Source of the DNA: Haloferula sp. BvORR071
Lineage (GTDB): Bacteria > Verrucomicrobiota > Verrucomicrobiia > Verrucomicrobiales > Akkermansiaceae
Assembly: GCF_000739615.1 (NCBI RefSeq)
Contig: NZ_BATP01000058.1
Coordinates: forward strand, 1 to 64,000
Direction: 5' to 3'
DNA length: 64,000 nucleotides
The translations under genes and the position numbers were made by a program. Below the pieces are notes generated by a model. That model did not search any database and was not told where the DNA came from. It was given only the letters and a program-made list of their open reading frames with translations. This document shows positions 1 to 7,520 of the stretch, piece after piece (within the stretch, counting starts at the first letter, position 1; every line of letters begins with the position of its first letter).

Positions 1-1
1 C

Positions 2-223
2 CTGAAGCTGAAGATGATCGTGATGGAGATGGATGCGAAGGTGATGGGAGATCCCGTCGTGGTGCATATGGCAGAACACTCGCCGCGCGTGATCTTGGCG
101 GAGCGCTGGAAGGCGCTGGGGATGGCTGCGGCATGGACGCTGGGGGTGAGCGTGCTGGTGGCCATGTTTGTGGCTTATGTGCTTGAGGCGTTGGTGCCGC
201 GGCGGGTGGTGGATGGGGTGTGA
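2..223 (+). CDS. C-terminal fragment of a membrane protein (partial, runs off left edge)
   Basis: The reading frame is open from the window edge to a TGA at 221-223, so the gene most likely begins upstream. An internal ATG at 14 could also be a start. The visible part has a polar stretch, then one hydrophobic segment around WTLGVSVLVAMFVAYVLEAL that fits a transmembrane helix, and a short basic tail. I do not recognise a family. Confidence 0.5.
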   Translation: MKLKMIVMEMDAKVMGDPVVVHMAEHSPRVILAERWKALGMAAAWTLGVSVLVAMFVAYVLEALVPRRVVDGV

Positions 224-240
224 GTGACGCCGGCGCTGAC

Positions 241-365
241 TTTTGGTAGGGCGAGCTGGCCTCAGCGCGCCGCGAGCGATGAGGGGATCATCCGGGAGCG
301 TAGAAGACTGTTCAGGTCTCCGCGGATCGCCCGCGGCTGCCTGAGGCCAGCTCGCCCTACCAAAA
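241..365. repeat. Palindromic element with perfect 25-bp terminal inverted repeats
   Basis: Bases 241-265 and 341-365 are exact reverse complements. The inner flanks are also partly complementary (the GCCGCG.GCGAT blocks), so one strand could fold into a long hairpin with a loop of a few tens of bases. It fills most of the gap between the partial membrane-protein gene and the convergent J-domain gene. No coding potential is seen. It could be a REP/MITE-like element or act as a bidirectional terminator; a second copy is not visible in the window. Confidence 0.8.
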
Positions 366-453
366 GGCAGCCCTACTGAAAGCCACCTTAAACGAGTGCC
401 ATTCGTCTCAGGAAAGCACGCTCCTTCGGCAGAGGCTTGCAAGGCTACTAGCT

Positions 454-987
454 TCACCAGAGGCCGGCGAAGCGGGCCTTGAGCTCGGCTTGCCACTTTT
501 CGAGGAAGGCGAGGTCGCGGGCTGTTAGCCAGGGGTCGCCTTGGCGGACTTCGATGGCGGGGAAGTTCGCTTCCTGGGCTGTGATGGCGGTGGCGACATC
601 TGCCAAGGCATCTTCCAGCTTCTCGCGGACTGCTTGGACGGCGGGCTCTAACATGGCCTTCGCCAAGGCGCTTTGTGCGGCGCTGCGGCGGCGAGTGACA
701 TCATCCGCTTCTTGGAGGGTGGAGCCGACCTTTGAGAAGAGATCTAACAGAGCGGGGGAGATTGCGCCGCGTTCTTCGCCCTGCAGGCCCTTGCACTCGA
801 GCCATGCGCGCAGGCGTTTGGCCGGACGGGAGAGGCGTGCGTAAGCTTCTTGCAGCGCGGTGAAATCTTCGCCAGTGCCGCCGGCATCCGGGTGATCGCG
901 CTTGCCCGCGGCGCGGAAGGCCTCGCGCAATTCCTCCTCGGAAATCGCAAGCCGCTGCTCCAAGCCGAGACGCGTGAAGGGATCCAT
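454..987 (-). CDS. J-domain protein, HscB-like co-chaperone
   Basis: The 177-aa product starts with a J domain containing the diagnostic HPD tripeptide at residues 32-34. A helical, charged C-terminal region follows, comparable in layout to HscB (about 170 aa). J proteins stimulate Hsp70 ATPases, and HscB-type members deliver Fe-S scaffold proteins to HscA. The gene lies 6 bp downstream of an A-type Fe-S carrier on the same strand, so a role in Fe-S protein maturation is likely. No HscA, IscU or IscS is in the window. The zinc-finger DnaJ C-terminal domains are absent. Confidence 0.75.
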   Translation of the reverse strand: MDPFTRLGLEQRLAISEEELREAFRAAGKRDHPDAGGTGEDFTALQEAYARLSRPAKRLRAWLECKGLQGEERGAISPALLDLFSKVGSTLQEADDVTRRRSAAQSALAKAMLEPAVQAVREKLEDALADVATAITAQEANFPAIEVRQGDPWLTARDLAFLEKWQAELKARFAGLW

Positions 988-993
988 CGGTCC

Positions 994-1359
994 TCAGGCC
1001 GCGAAGCTTTCGCCGCAGGAACAGGTCACCACCGCATTCGGGTTGCTGACCTTGAAGCCGCCCTGCTGGAGGTCGTCCGACCAATCCAGCTCGCTGCCGC
1101 TGACGAAGAGGGCGCTCTTTGGATCGATCACCACGTTCACGCCATTGCTCGGCACCATGATGTCGCGATCGCGCGGGCCGTCGGTGAGGTCCATCTTGTA
1201 TTGCAGGCCGCTGCAACCGCCGCCGATGACGGCGATGCGGAGCGCGCCCTCCGGCCGGCCCTGCTTCGTGAGCAGGCCGCGCAAATGTGCCGAGGCTGCA
1301 TCCAGCACCCGGACCAGCTTTTCATTGCCCACCTTGTAATTCACCGCAGCCGCTGACAT
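994..1359 (-). CDS. A-type iron-sulfur carrier protein (IscA/ErpA/SufA family)
   Basis: The 121-aa product has the family's three cysteines: C49 in GGGCSGLQY and C113/C115 in the C-terminal CSCGESF motif, which bind iron or an Fe-S cluster for transfer to apoproteins. Length matches the family. It is the first gene of a two-gene unit with the J-domain gene downstream. Only about 52 bp separate it from the divergent patatin gene, so the promoters must share that short region. Which paralogue (IscA, ErpA or SufA) it is cannot be told from sequence alone. Confidence 0.9.
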   Translation of the reverse strand: MSAAAVNYKVGNEKLVRVLDAASAHLRGLLTKQGRPEGALRIAVIGGGCSGLQYKMDLTDGPRDRDIMVPSNGVNVVIDPKSALFVSGSELDWSDDLQQGGFKVSNPNAVVTCSCGESFAA

Positions 1360-1411
1360 CGCGGCGGATTTTCGCTCCGGAATCGCGCGCTGGAAACTGA
1401 AATCTGGCCAA

Positions 1412-2284
1412 GTGCGTGCCGATCCCTACGGTGCGCCGCGTTTGCCCGACGACCCTTCACCCATCGCGCCAGTCACACCCGGCCTCGCCGTCGCCCTTGG
1501 ATCTTCGTTTCTGGGGTATTATGCCCATGCCGGGTTTCTCAATGGCTTGGCTGCGGCGGGGCTGCATCCGGAGAAGGTTTCCGGATCTTCGGCCGGGGCG
1601 CTTACCGGTTCGCTTTACGCCTCCGGGCTGCGCGGCGAGGAGCTGAAGGAGGCGGTCCTGGATGCTTCCTTGCGCTGGTCTTTCTTCGACTGGGGCTCGG
1701 TCTTCCGCCTCCCAGGGGTGCTTAGTGTCTTCTGGTCCTCCGGGCTGTTTTCGGGAAAACGCGCGGTCAAGCGCCTGCAGCGGCTGGTCGATGACAAGGA
1801 CCTCTCCGCGCTCCAATCGCCGAGTATGGAGATCGCCGTGACCGATGCGATCAGCCACCGGCCTGAGATTTTGCGCGAGGGTCCCTTGGCGGAATTGATC
1901 GTGGCGAGTTGTGCCGTGCCGGGCATGCTGACGATCCAGCGGGTGGGGGAGAAACGCTACATCGATGGCGGCGTGGCGTGTGAGATCCCCTTCGAGCAGT
2001 GGCTGGATGATCCGGCTGTGGATACGATTATCGTTCACCGGATCCGCCATGAGGCGGGGAGCGGACCGACGGTGAACTGGGAGACTGTGGCCACGTCCAT
2101 CGGCTCCGCGCATCACACGGTGTGCAATGAACTTCACCGCCACCGCGCGGAGCTGGCGCGGCTGAAGGGGAAAAAGCTGATCGAGGTGGATACGATCACG
2201 CCGATGCCCAGCTTGATCACGCAGAGCAATGCTGCGCGGTGCTACGAGCTGGGGCTGACGGCGGGGCGGACTGTAGTCGCTTAG
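1412..2284 (+). CDS. Patatin-like phospholipase family protein
   Basis: The 290-aa product carries the patatin catalytic dyad: the nucleophile elbow GSSAG at residues 58-62 (Ser60) and a D-G-G motif at Asp185 (YIDGG). A glycine-containing oxyanion-type segment (GSSFLGYYAHAG) precedes the elbow. Patatins hydrolyse acyl esters of membrane lipids; the substrate here is unknown. No signal peptide is seen, so it is probably cytoplasmic. The GTG at 1412 is the most upstream start; a slightly later start is possible. Its TAG stop overlaps the stop codon of the convergent gene at 2281. Confidence 0.85.
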   Translation: MRADPYGAPRLPDDPSPIAPVTPGLAVALGSSFLGYYAHAGFLNGLAAAGLHPEKVSGSSAGALTGSLYASGLRGEELKEAVLDASLRWSFFDWGSVFRLPGVLSVFWSSGLFSGKRAVKRLQRLVDDKDLSALQSPSMEIAVTDAISHRPEILREGPLAELIVASCAVPGMLTIQRVGEKRYIDGGVACEIPFEQWLDDPAVDTIIVHRIRHEAGSGPTVNWETVATSIGSAHHTVCNELHRHRAELARLKGKKLIEVDTITPMPSLITQSNAARCYELGLTAGRTVVA

Positions 2285-2532
2285 GCTGGCTCGTCTTCCG
2301 CGAGGATCTTGTCGATCGCCTCGATCCACTCCCAAGGGCAGCGCTTGCGCTGGTATTTTTTCCAGAGGATGTCGCGGAGTGCCTCCCACATCTCCCGCGG
2401 CACGGGGTCGATGGGTTGCCAGTCGGGGTCAGTCTTGAGAGTGGTTTGGAAGGTCCAGCGGTTGGCGTGGCGGGATGCCCGCCAGAAGCGCAGGCCTTCT
2501 TCAGTTCTTTCGCGCCACTCGTGGGACTCCAT
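2281..2532 (-). CDS. Small conserved-looking protein of unknown function
   Basis: The predicted start MESHEWRERTEEG gives 83 aa; an in-frame ATG 16 codons upstream is less likely because the added residues run into a palindromic repeat. The protein is rich in Trp and basic residues, with segments such as HANRWTFQTTLKTD and LRDILWKKYQRKRCPWEWI that look structured and conserved. It is probably soluble. Its TAA stop (2281-2283) overlaps the TAG stop of the convergent patatin gene. I cannot assign a function. Confidence 0.7.
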   Translation of the reverse strand: MESHEWRERTEEGLRFWRASRHANRWTFQTTLKTDPDWQPIDPVPREMWEALRDILWKKYQRKRCPWEWIEAIDKILAEDEPA

Positions 2533-2558
2533 GCGGGGAGACTGGGTGGGCAAGCGGG

Positions 2559-2640
2559 AACTTCCAAGCGCCAAGGGCAAAAAACGCCACCCGATGGCTG
2601 CGGACTAGGTAAATATCCTAGCACTTGGCGCTTGGAAGTT
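2559..2640. repeat. Inverted repeat, 17-bp perfect arms
   Basis: Bases 2559-2575 and 2624-2640 are exact reverse complements (arm core CTTGGCGCTTGGAAG) separated by 48 bp. It sits between the divergent starts of the 83-aa gene and the CPBP protease gene, so it may affect their promoters or simply be a dispersed intergenic repeat. Confidence 0.7.
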
Positions 2641-2668
2641 TCGGGCGGTGGCGGCATAATCCACTCCC

Positions 2669-3733
2669 GTGCGGAGCGGTCAGCAGAGCGATGTCCTGAA
2701 AATCTTCGCCTATGTGGCGGCCACGCTGATTTTGGGGGCCGTGATCGCCCCTTGGCTCTACAATTTTGGCAAGGGCATGGCGGAGGTCTTCTCCGGCAAA
2801 GAAAGCAATGCCGTGATCCACTGGCTGGCGGATGCCGCCCGGCGTGCGGATTTCACGCGCTTCTTCAACCGCGCGGTACTGCTTGCCGCGGTGCTGCTGC
2901 TTTTCCCGCTGATGGCGTGGCTGCGGCTGGGGCGGGCAAGCGGGAAGTACGGTGACACCCCGTGGTCGGTGCGCCTGCCGCAGCAATTGGTGGTGTCCGA
3001 CTTCGGCCAACCGTTGAAGCGCAATTTCCAAGGCTGGCTTCAGTTCGGCACGGGATTTTTCCTGGCGGCGGGGCTGCTGCTGCTCTCGGGCTGGGTGATG
3101 ATTCAGTCCGGTTGTTTCGTGTGGCGGGATATGCCGCTGTCCGCCCGCGGCACCCCCAACAAGGTCGTGGAGGCGATCAACTGGGCTGCTGCGGTCAAAA
3201 AAGGCCTGCCTGCGGCCCTGGCGACTGCTCTGATCGAGGAGACCTTGTTCCGCGGGGTGCTGTTGGGAATCTTCCTGCGGGCGATGCGTCCGGCCTACGC
3301 GATTGCCACGCTATCCTTCCTGTTTGCTTTCGTGCATTTCCTGGAACCTCCCGTGGGGGTGATGATCTCCGATCCCGAGTCGGCGTCAGCGGGCTTCCAG
3401 ATGCTGGGCCAGATTTTCGGCCGTTTTGCTGATCCGGTGCCGATGGTTTCGACTTTCCTGGTGCTTTCGGCGGTGGGGGTGGTGCTGGCGTATTCGCGCT
3501 ACCGCACGGCCTCGCTGTGGCTGCCGGTGGGCCTGCATTTCGGCTGGGTTTTCGGGGAGAAGATGTTCAAGGCGGCGACTTGGGTGGTGCCCGGGCTGCC
3601 GCGCGGGGTCCACTGGTTTGTGGGCGAGACGCTCAAGGAAGGGTTGCTGCCGCTCTCGGTGGTCGTGATCACGGGGATCCTGGTGCATGCCATGACCCGC
3701 GAGGTCGAGCCGGTGGCGGAGTACCGGAACTGA
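2669..3733 (+). CDS. CPBP family intramembrane glutamic endopeptidase (CAAX protease/Abi)
   Basis: The 354-aa polytopic membrane protein has the CPBP signature: the EExxxR motif at E190-E191 (LIEETLFRG), His223 in FAFVHFLEP and His290 in PVGLHFGW. These residues form the catalytic site of Rce1-like intramembrane proteases. About eight hydrophobic segments are visible, and it acts in the inner membrane; the substrate is unknown. It starts with GTG at 2669 and is followed 13 bp later by comF on the same strand, so the two may be co-transcribed. Confidence 0.88.
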   Translation: MRSGQQSDVLKIFAYVAATLILGAVIAPWLYNFGKGMAEVFSGKESNAVIHWLADAARRADFTRFFNRAVLLAAVLLLFPLMAWLRLGRASGKYGDTPWSVRLPQQLVVSDFGQPLKRNFQGWLQFGTGFFLAAGLLLLSGWVMIQSGCFVWRDMPLSARGTPNKVVEAINWAAAVKKGLPAALATALIEETLFRGVLLGIFLRAMRPAYAIATLSFLFAFVHFLEPPVGVMISDPESASAGFQMLGQIFGRFADPVPMVSTFLVLSAVGVVLAYSRYRTASLWLPVGLHFGWVFGEKMFKAATWVVPGLPRGVHWFVGETLKEGLLPLSVVVITGILVHAMTREVEPVAEYRN

Positions 3734-3746
3734 AGCGATTGACGCG

Positions 3747-4529
3747 ATGACGACGGACGAGGCCGCAGCCCCTGCCACGCCAGTCGCGGTGCCGGTCCGG
3801 GGCTGGTGGGCGCGCTGTCTGGATCTGCTTTTCCCCTCCGTTTGCAATGCCTGCGGGCAGTCGACAAAGGGTGACGCGGCGCTGTGCGAGGCCTGCCGGG
3901 CGGCGATTCCTTCGTTGCAATCGCCCTTCTGCCTGCGCTGCGCGGAGGAATTCGAGGGCAGGATCGAGGGGGATTTCGAGTGCAGCAACTGCCGCAACCT
4001 GGACTTCGATTTCGCTTTTGCCCGGCCGGCGGTGGCGAATCATCCGGTGGTGCTGCAGATGATCCACGAGCTGAAGTACCAGCGGCGGATCCATCTGGCA
4101 CCGGAGCTAGGGCGCATGGCCCAACGCTCGTTCGGGGAAGATCCGCGGCTGCTAGAGGCGCTGGCGGGGAAGTGGCCGCTGGTGCCGGTGCCACTGCACC
4201 GCCGCCGGCAGCTCTGGCGGCATTTCAACCAAGCGGAGGAGATCGCCCGGCCGATCGCAGCGCTGACCGGGCTGCCGCTATGCCGGGGGCTGGCCCGCCA
4301 ACGGGGGACCGGTAGCCAGACGCGGCTGAGCCGGGCCCAGCGACTGAAGAATTTGCGCGGGGCCTTCGCCCTGACGCGGGAGGGCGAGCGCCACTTTGCG
4401 GCCCACCCGGGCGGGGCGGTGCTGGTGGATGACGTTTTCACCACCGGGGCGACCACCGGCGAGTGCGCCCGGGTGCTCCGCAAGGCGGGGGTTCAAAAGG
4501 TGGTTGTCGTCACCGTGATGCGCGGCTAG
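3747..4529 (+). CDS. comF: ComF family phosphoribosyltransferase-like protein
   Basis: The 260-aa product begins with a double zinc-ribbon region (CNACG, CEAC, CLRC, CSNC) and ends with a type I phosphoribosyltransferase fold whose PRPP-binding loop is VLVDDVFTTGATT. This arrangement is typical of ComF/GntX proteins, linked in other bacteria to DNA uptake and to primosome functions. Here it lies between a CPBP protease and accD, with gaps of 13 and 19 bp, which suggests one transcript. No other competence genes are in the window. Confidence 0.9.
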   Translation: MTTDEAAAPATPVAVPVRGWWARCLDLLFPSVCNACGQSTKGDAALCEACRAAIPSLQSPFCLRCAEEFEGRIEGDFECSNCRNLDFDFAFARPAVANHPVVLQMIHELKYQRRIHLAPELGRMAQRSFGEDPRLLEALAGKWPLVPVPLHRRRQLWRHFNQAEEIARPIAALTGLPLCRGLARQRGTGSQTRLSRAQRLKNLRGAFALTREGERHFAAHPGGAVLVDDVFTTGATTGECARVLRKAGVQKVVVVTVMRG

Positions 4530-4548
4530 CGTCGCCGCCTCACCACCG

Positions 4549-5385
4549 ATGGGTATTTTCAACAAGCCACCCCTCCGCCGCGGCCGCGGCCGCGACGACA
4601 TGCCGGAGGGTCTTTGGACCAAATGTCCCGATTGCGGGGCCATGCTTCACACGCTGGAGCTCAAGCAGCATTTCCAAACCTGCCACCATTGCGGTTACCA
4701 TTTCCTGATGGATTCGCGCGAGCGGATCGATCTGGTGGCGGATGTCGGCAGCTTCAACGAGACCGAGGCGGGGATGAGCTCAGCCAATCCGCTCGGCTTC
4801 TTCAACTATCAGGAGAAAATCGCCGGCATGCGCGAGAAGACCGGCATGGGCGATGCGGTGGTAACCGGGCGCCTGACGATCGGTGGCAAGCCGGCGATGA
4901 TCGCGGTGATGGATTTCAAGTTCTTCGCGGGCTCCATGGGCTCGGTGGTGGGTGAGAAGATCACCCGCGCGGTGGAGCTCGCGATTCAGGAGAAACGCGG
5001 CATGATCATCGTCTCCGCTTCCTCAGGCGCGCGGATGCAGGAGGGCATGCTCTCGCTGATGCAGATGGCCAAGACCTGCGGCGCGCTCGCGCGTCTCTCG
5101 GAGGCTCATTTGCCTTACATCTCGGTGATGACCCATCCGACCACCGGCGGGGTCACAGCTTCCTTTGCGACGATCGGTGACGTCAATCTGGCCGAGCCGA
5201 AGTGCATGATCGGCTTCGCCGGTCCGCGCGTCGTGAAAGAGACGACCCACCAGAGCTTGCCTGCCGGCTTCCAGACCGCGGAGTTCATGCTCGAGCACGG
5301 CCTCGTCGATGCGATCGTGCCGCGCCCGAAACTGCGGGACCAGCTTGCCCAGTTGCTCGGGTATATGATGCCGGTGGCGGGGTGA
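4549..5385 (+). CDS. accD: Acetyl-CoA carboxylase carboxyltransferase subunit beta
   Basis: The 278-aa product has the AccD N-terminal zinc ribbon (C26, C29, C45, C48: CPDC and CHHC), then the crotonase-type carboxyltransferase core with GSMGSVVGEKI and GGVTASFATIGD, which form oxyanion holes. With AccA it transfers the carboxyl group from biotin to acetyl-CoA, the committed step of fatty acid synthesis. Length and order match the bacterial enzyme. It is followed by a 44-aa ORF and folC. AccA and the biotin subunits are not in the window. Confidence 0.96.
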   Translation: MGIFNKPPLRRGRGRDDMPEGLWTKCPDCGAMLHTLELKQHFQTCHHCGYHFLMDSRERIDLVADVGSFNETEAGMSSANPLGFFNYQEKIAGMREKTGMGDAVVTGRLTIGGKPAMIAVMDFKFFAGSMGSVVGEKITRAVELAIQEKRGMIIVSASSGARMQEGMLSLMQMAKTCGALARLSEAHLPYISVMTHPTTGGVTASFATIGDVNLAEPKCMIGFAGPRVVKETTHQSLPAGFQTAEFMLEHGLVDAIVPRPKLRDQLAQLLGYMMPVAG

Positions 5386-5422
5386 GGTGGACTGGATGGA
5401 TAGGTCGTGCTAGGAAGAGAGC

Positions 5423-5557
5423 ATGAGCAAAAGGTCCTTGGCGCTTCTGGATGAGGTCATGGCACTGGAGCCGGAAGAGCGCTTAGCCAGCTTGAAGCGT
5501 GGCGAAGCCAGACTCATTCCGTTCGAGGTGGCGCTGGAGATGTTGCGGCGCCGATGA
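5423..5557 (+). CDS. Putative 44-aa protein, translationally coupled to folC
   Basis: An ATG at 5423 follows an AGGAAGAGA Shine-Dalgarno-like sequence and opens a 44-codon frame. The product begins MSKRSLALLDEVMALEPEER and ends in a basic stretch, and would be a charged, mostly helical peptide. Its TGA stop overlaps the folC ATG as ATGA, a classic coupling arrangement. I do not recognise a family. It could be a small regulator or a leader that sets folC translation. The good ribosome-binding site and the exact overlap are the main support. Confidence 0.55.
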   Translation: MSKRSLALLDEVMALEPEERLASLKRGEARLIPFEVALEMLRRR

Positions 5558-6777
5558 CCTACCCTGAATCCATCGAGTGGCTCTTCTCCACGCAGCTCTT
5601 CGGCATCAAGCTGGGGCTGGAGGGGCCGCGGCGTTTGTTGAAGGAGTTCTTGGCCTACCCGGATCATGGCGTGAAGGTGATCCATGTCGCCGGGACCAAC
5701 GGAAAGGGTAGTACTTGCGCGATGATCGACTCAGTGGCGCGGACAGCGGGGAACCGCACCGGGCTTTTCACCTCGCCGCACCTGATCGATTTCCGCGAGC
5801 GGATCCGGGTTTCGGGAGAAGAGATCCCGGAAGAGGAGTGCGCGGCGATGTTGACGGAATTGCGCGGGATCTGTGAGACGCTTGATCCGCATCCGACTTT
5901 CTTTGAGATCGCGCTGGTGCTGGGCATGCGCTGGTTCCGCGAGCGGGGCTGCGACCTGATCGTGCTGGAAACCGGCATGGGCGGGCGCTTGGATGCGACG
6001 ACCGCGGTGCCCGCGGATGTCTGCGCGATCACGCCGGTGGGACTCGATCACATGCAGTGGCTGGGCGATACCGTGGAGAAGATTGCGGCGGAGAAGGCGG
6101 CGATCATGGTCGAGGGCAAGCCGGTGATTTCCGCGCCACAGGAGCCCGGAGTAAGGAAGGTGTTAGAGAAGGAAGCGAACGAGCGCCGCTCCCCGCTGAC
6201 CTTCATCGATCAGCCTCTGGAGGGATATCCGCTGGCATTGCCGGGCCCTCACCAGCGCTGGAATGCGGCGCTGGCACTGGAGTGCCTGCATGCGGCGGGC
6301 ATCCATCTTTCCTATGGGGTGGTGCAACACGGGCTCTCCGTGGTGCGCTGGCCGGGTCGTTTCGAGCGGATCGAGCGGGATGGCAGGGAAGTGATCCTGG
6401 ATGGCGCGCACAACCCGCAAGGAGCCGCGGTGCTGGCGGAGACTTGGCGCGAGCAGTTCCGCCAGCGCAAGGCGACGCTGCTATTCAGCGCCGTGGCGGC
6501 AAAGGATGTGCGCGGGATTCTGGCGCTGCTGGCTCCGCTGGCGGAGAAGATCCACATCTGCCCGGTGGATACCCTGCGGGTGGTGCCGGCGGAAGAGTTG
6601 GCCGCGCAGCTGCCGGAAGGAGCTCCGCCTCATGTCTGCTACTCCAGCTTCGAGGCGGCATGGCAGGCGGTGTTAGAAGAAGAGGGCGGACCGCTGCTGA
6701 TCGCCGGGTCACTCTTCCTGGTGGGGGAGGCGAAGGCGAAGCTCGAGGGCGGCAAGTTCCAGTCCAGTACGCAGTGA
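5554..6777 (+). CDS. folC: Folylpolyglutamate synthase / dihydrofolate synthase (Mur-ligase family)
   Basis: The 407-aa product has the Mur-ligase P-loop GTNGKGST at residues 47-54 and the later HNPQGA motif. Together these identify FolC, which ligates glutamate to dihydropteroate or to folates using ATP. A possible inverted repeat overlaps the stop codon and could end the transcript. The start ATG overlaps the stop of the 44-aa ORF. It ends the comF-accD-ORF-folC run, and the next gene is convergent. Confidence 0.93.
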   Translation: MTYPESIEWLFSTQLFGIKLGLEGPRRLLKEFLAYPDHGVKVIHVAGTNGKGSTCAMIDSVARTAGNRTGLFTSPHLIDFRERIRVSGEEIPEEECAAMLTELRGICETLDPHPTFFEIALVLGMRWFRERGCDLIVLETGMGGRLDATTAVPADVCAITPVGLDHMQWLGDTVEKIAAEKAAIMVEGKPVISAPQEPGVRKVLEKEANERRSPLTFIDQPLEGYPLALPGPHQRWNAALALECLHAAGIHLSYGVVQHGLSVVRWPGRFERIERDGREVILDGAHNPQGAAVLAETWREQFRQRKATLLFSAVAAKDVRGILALLAPLAEKIHICPVDTLRVVPAEELAAQLPEGAPPHVCYSSFEAAWQAVLEEEGGPLLIAGSLFLVGEAKAKLEGGKFQSSTQ

Positions 6778-6800
6778 AGGAGGGCGCGGGCCCTCCTTCA
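6775..6800. terminator. Hairpin between convergent genes
   Basis: An 11-bp stem (6775-6785 with 6790-6800, loop GCGG) begins at the folC stop codon. There is no downstream T-run on the plus strand. It may act as a terminator for folC and perhaps for the convergent 167-aa gene. Confidence 0.5.
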
Positions 6801-6832
6801 TGCAAAAACAAGTGTGAGTCAGAACCTGGTGG

Positions 6833-7336
6833 TTACTGCAGCATGTAGTTCACCGTGGTGACGGTCACGTTGAAGCCCTTGCCCCGCTTCACCAGGAAGA
6901 AGGTCAGAGCAGCTCCGCCGGTGGGTTCATTGGTGCTTGGGTTCTTCCACACCAGCGCGGAGTGCGGTGTCGGGGCCTTTGCGGTCGGAAGCTTGACGTA
7001 GCTATTGACGTTGCCGCCGTCCGCCTTGAAGGCGATGTTCAGGCCTTTCGGCGCGAGCAATTCGCCCTTCTTGCCGATGGTGAAGGTTACCCGTTCGCCA
7101 AGGGTGTAGGCGGGGATGCCCTTCGGCACCGGAACCGGGACGGCGGTGCCGCCTATGCCTGAAACGGCAGAGGAGACCACATCGGTGACGGTATAGCTGA
7201 AGGTCTTGCCGGCAGCCCAGCCGCCGAAGAGGACTGGTGTTGCCGGTGGCTTCGGTTTCTTCTTTACTTCGGCTGCGTTCAAGGGAGCCGCAAACAACGA
7301 GCACAGGGCGAGCCCTGCGAGCAGTAGTGTTTTCAT
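6833..7336 (-). CDS. Secreted protein of unknown function
   Basis: The 167-aa product starts with a clear Sec signal peptide (MKTLLLAGLALCSLFAAPLNA, cleavage expected near residue 21). A Lys/Pro-rich linker and a beta-rich domain with alternating hydrophobic residues follow. No cysteine pairs, catalytic motif or lipobox is seen after the signal. It is monocistronic and convergent to folC. I do not recognise the family. Confidence 0.75.
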   Translation of the reverse strand: MKTLLLAGLALCSLFAAPLNAAEVKKKPKPPATPVLFGGWAAGKTFSYTVTDVVSSAVSGIGGTAVPVPVPKGIPAYTLGERVTFTIGKKGELLAPKGLNIAFKADGGNVNSYVKLPTAKAPTPHSALVWKNPSTNEPTGGAALTFFLVKRGKGFNVTVTTVNYMLQ

Positions 7337-7520
7337 CTTCTAGGGGGTGAATGGCAGGAGATATGCCGCAGCCCTGTTAGCCCATCTAACCAATATGGGC
7401 AATTCGAAAATAACCAGTGGGTTATAGTCGGTGGGGGAGGTGAATGGCGTTGCGAAATGCAATCGCCTAACAGCTCATCGCGGACCACTGCGTCCTTCCC
7501 AGACACCCGCTGGCCTCAGG

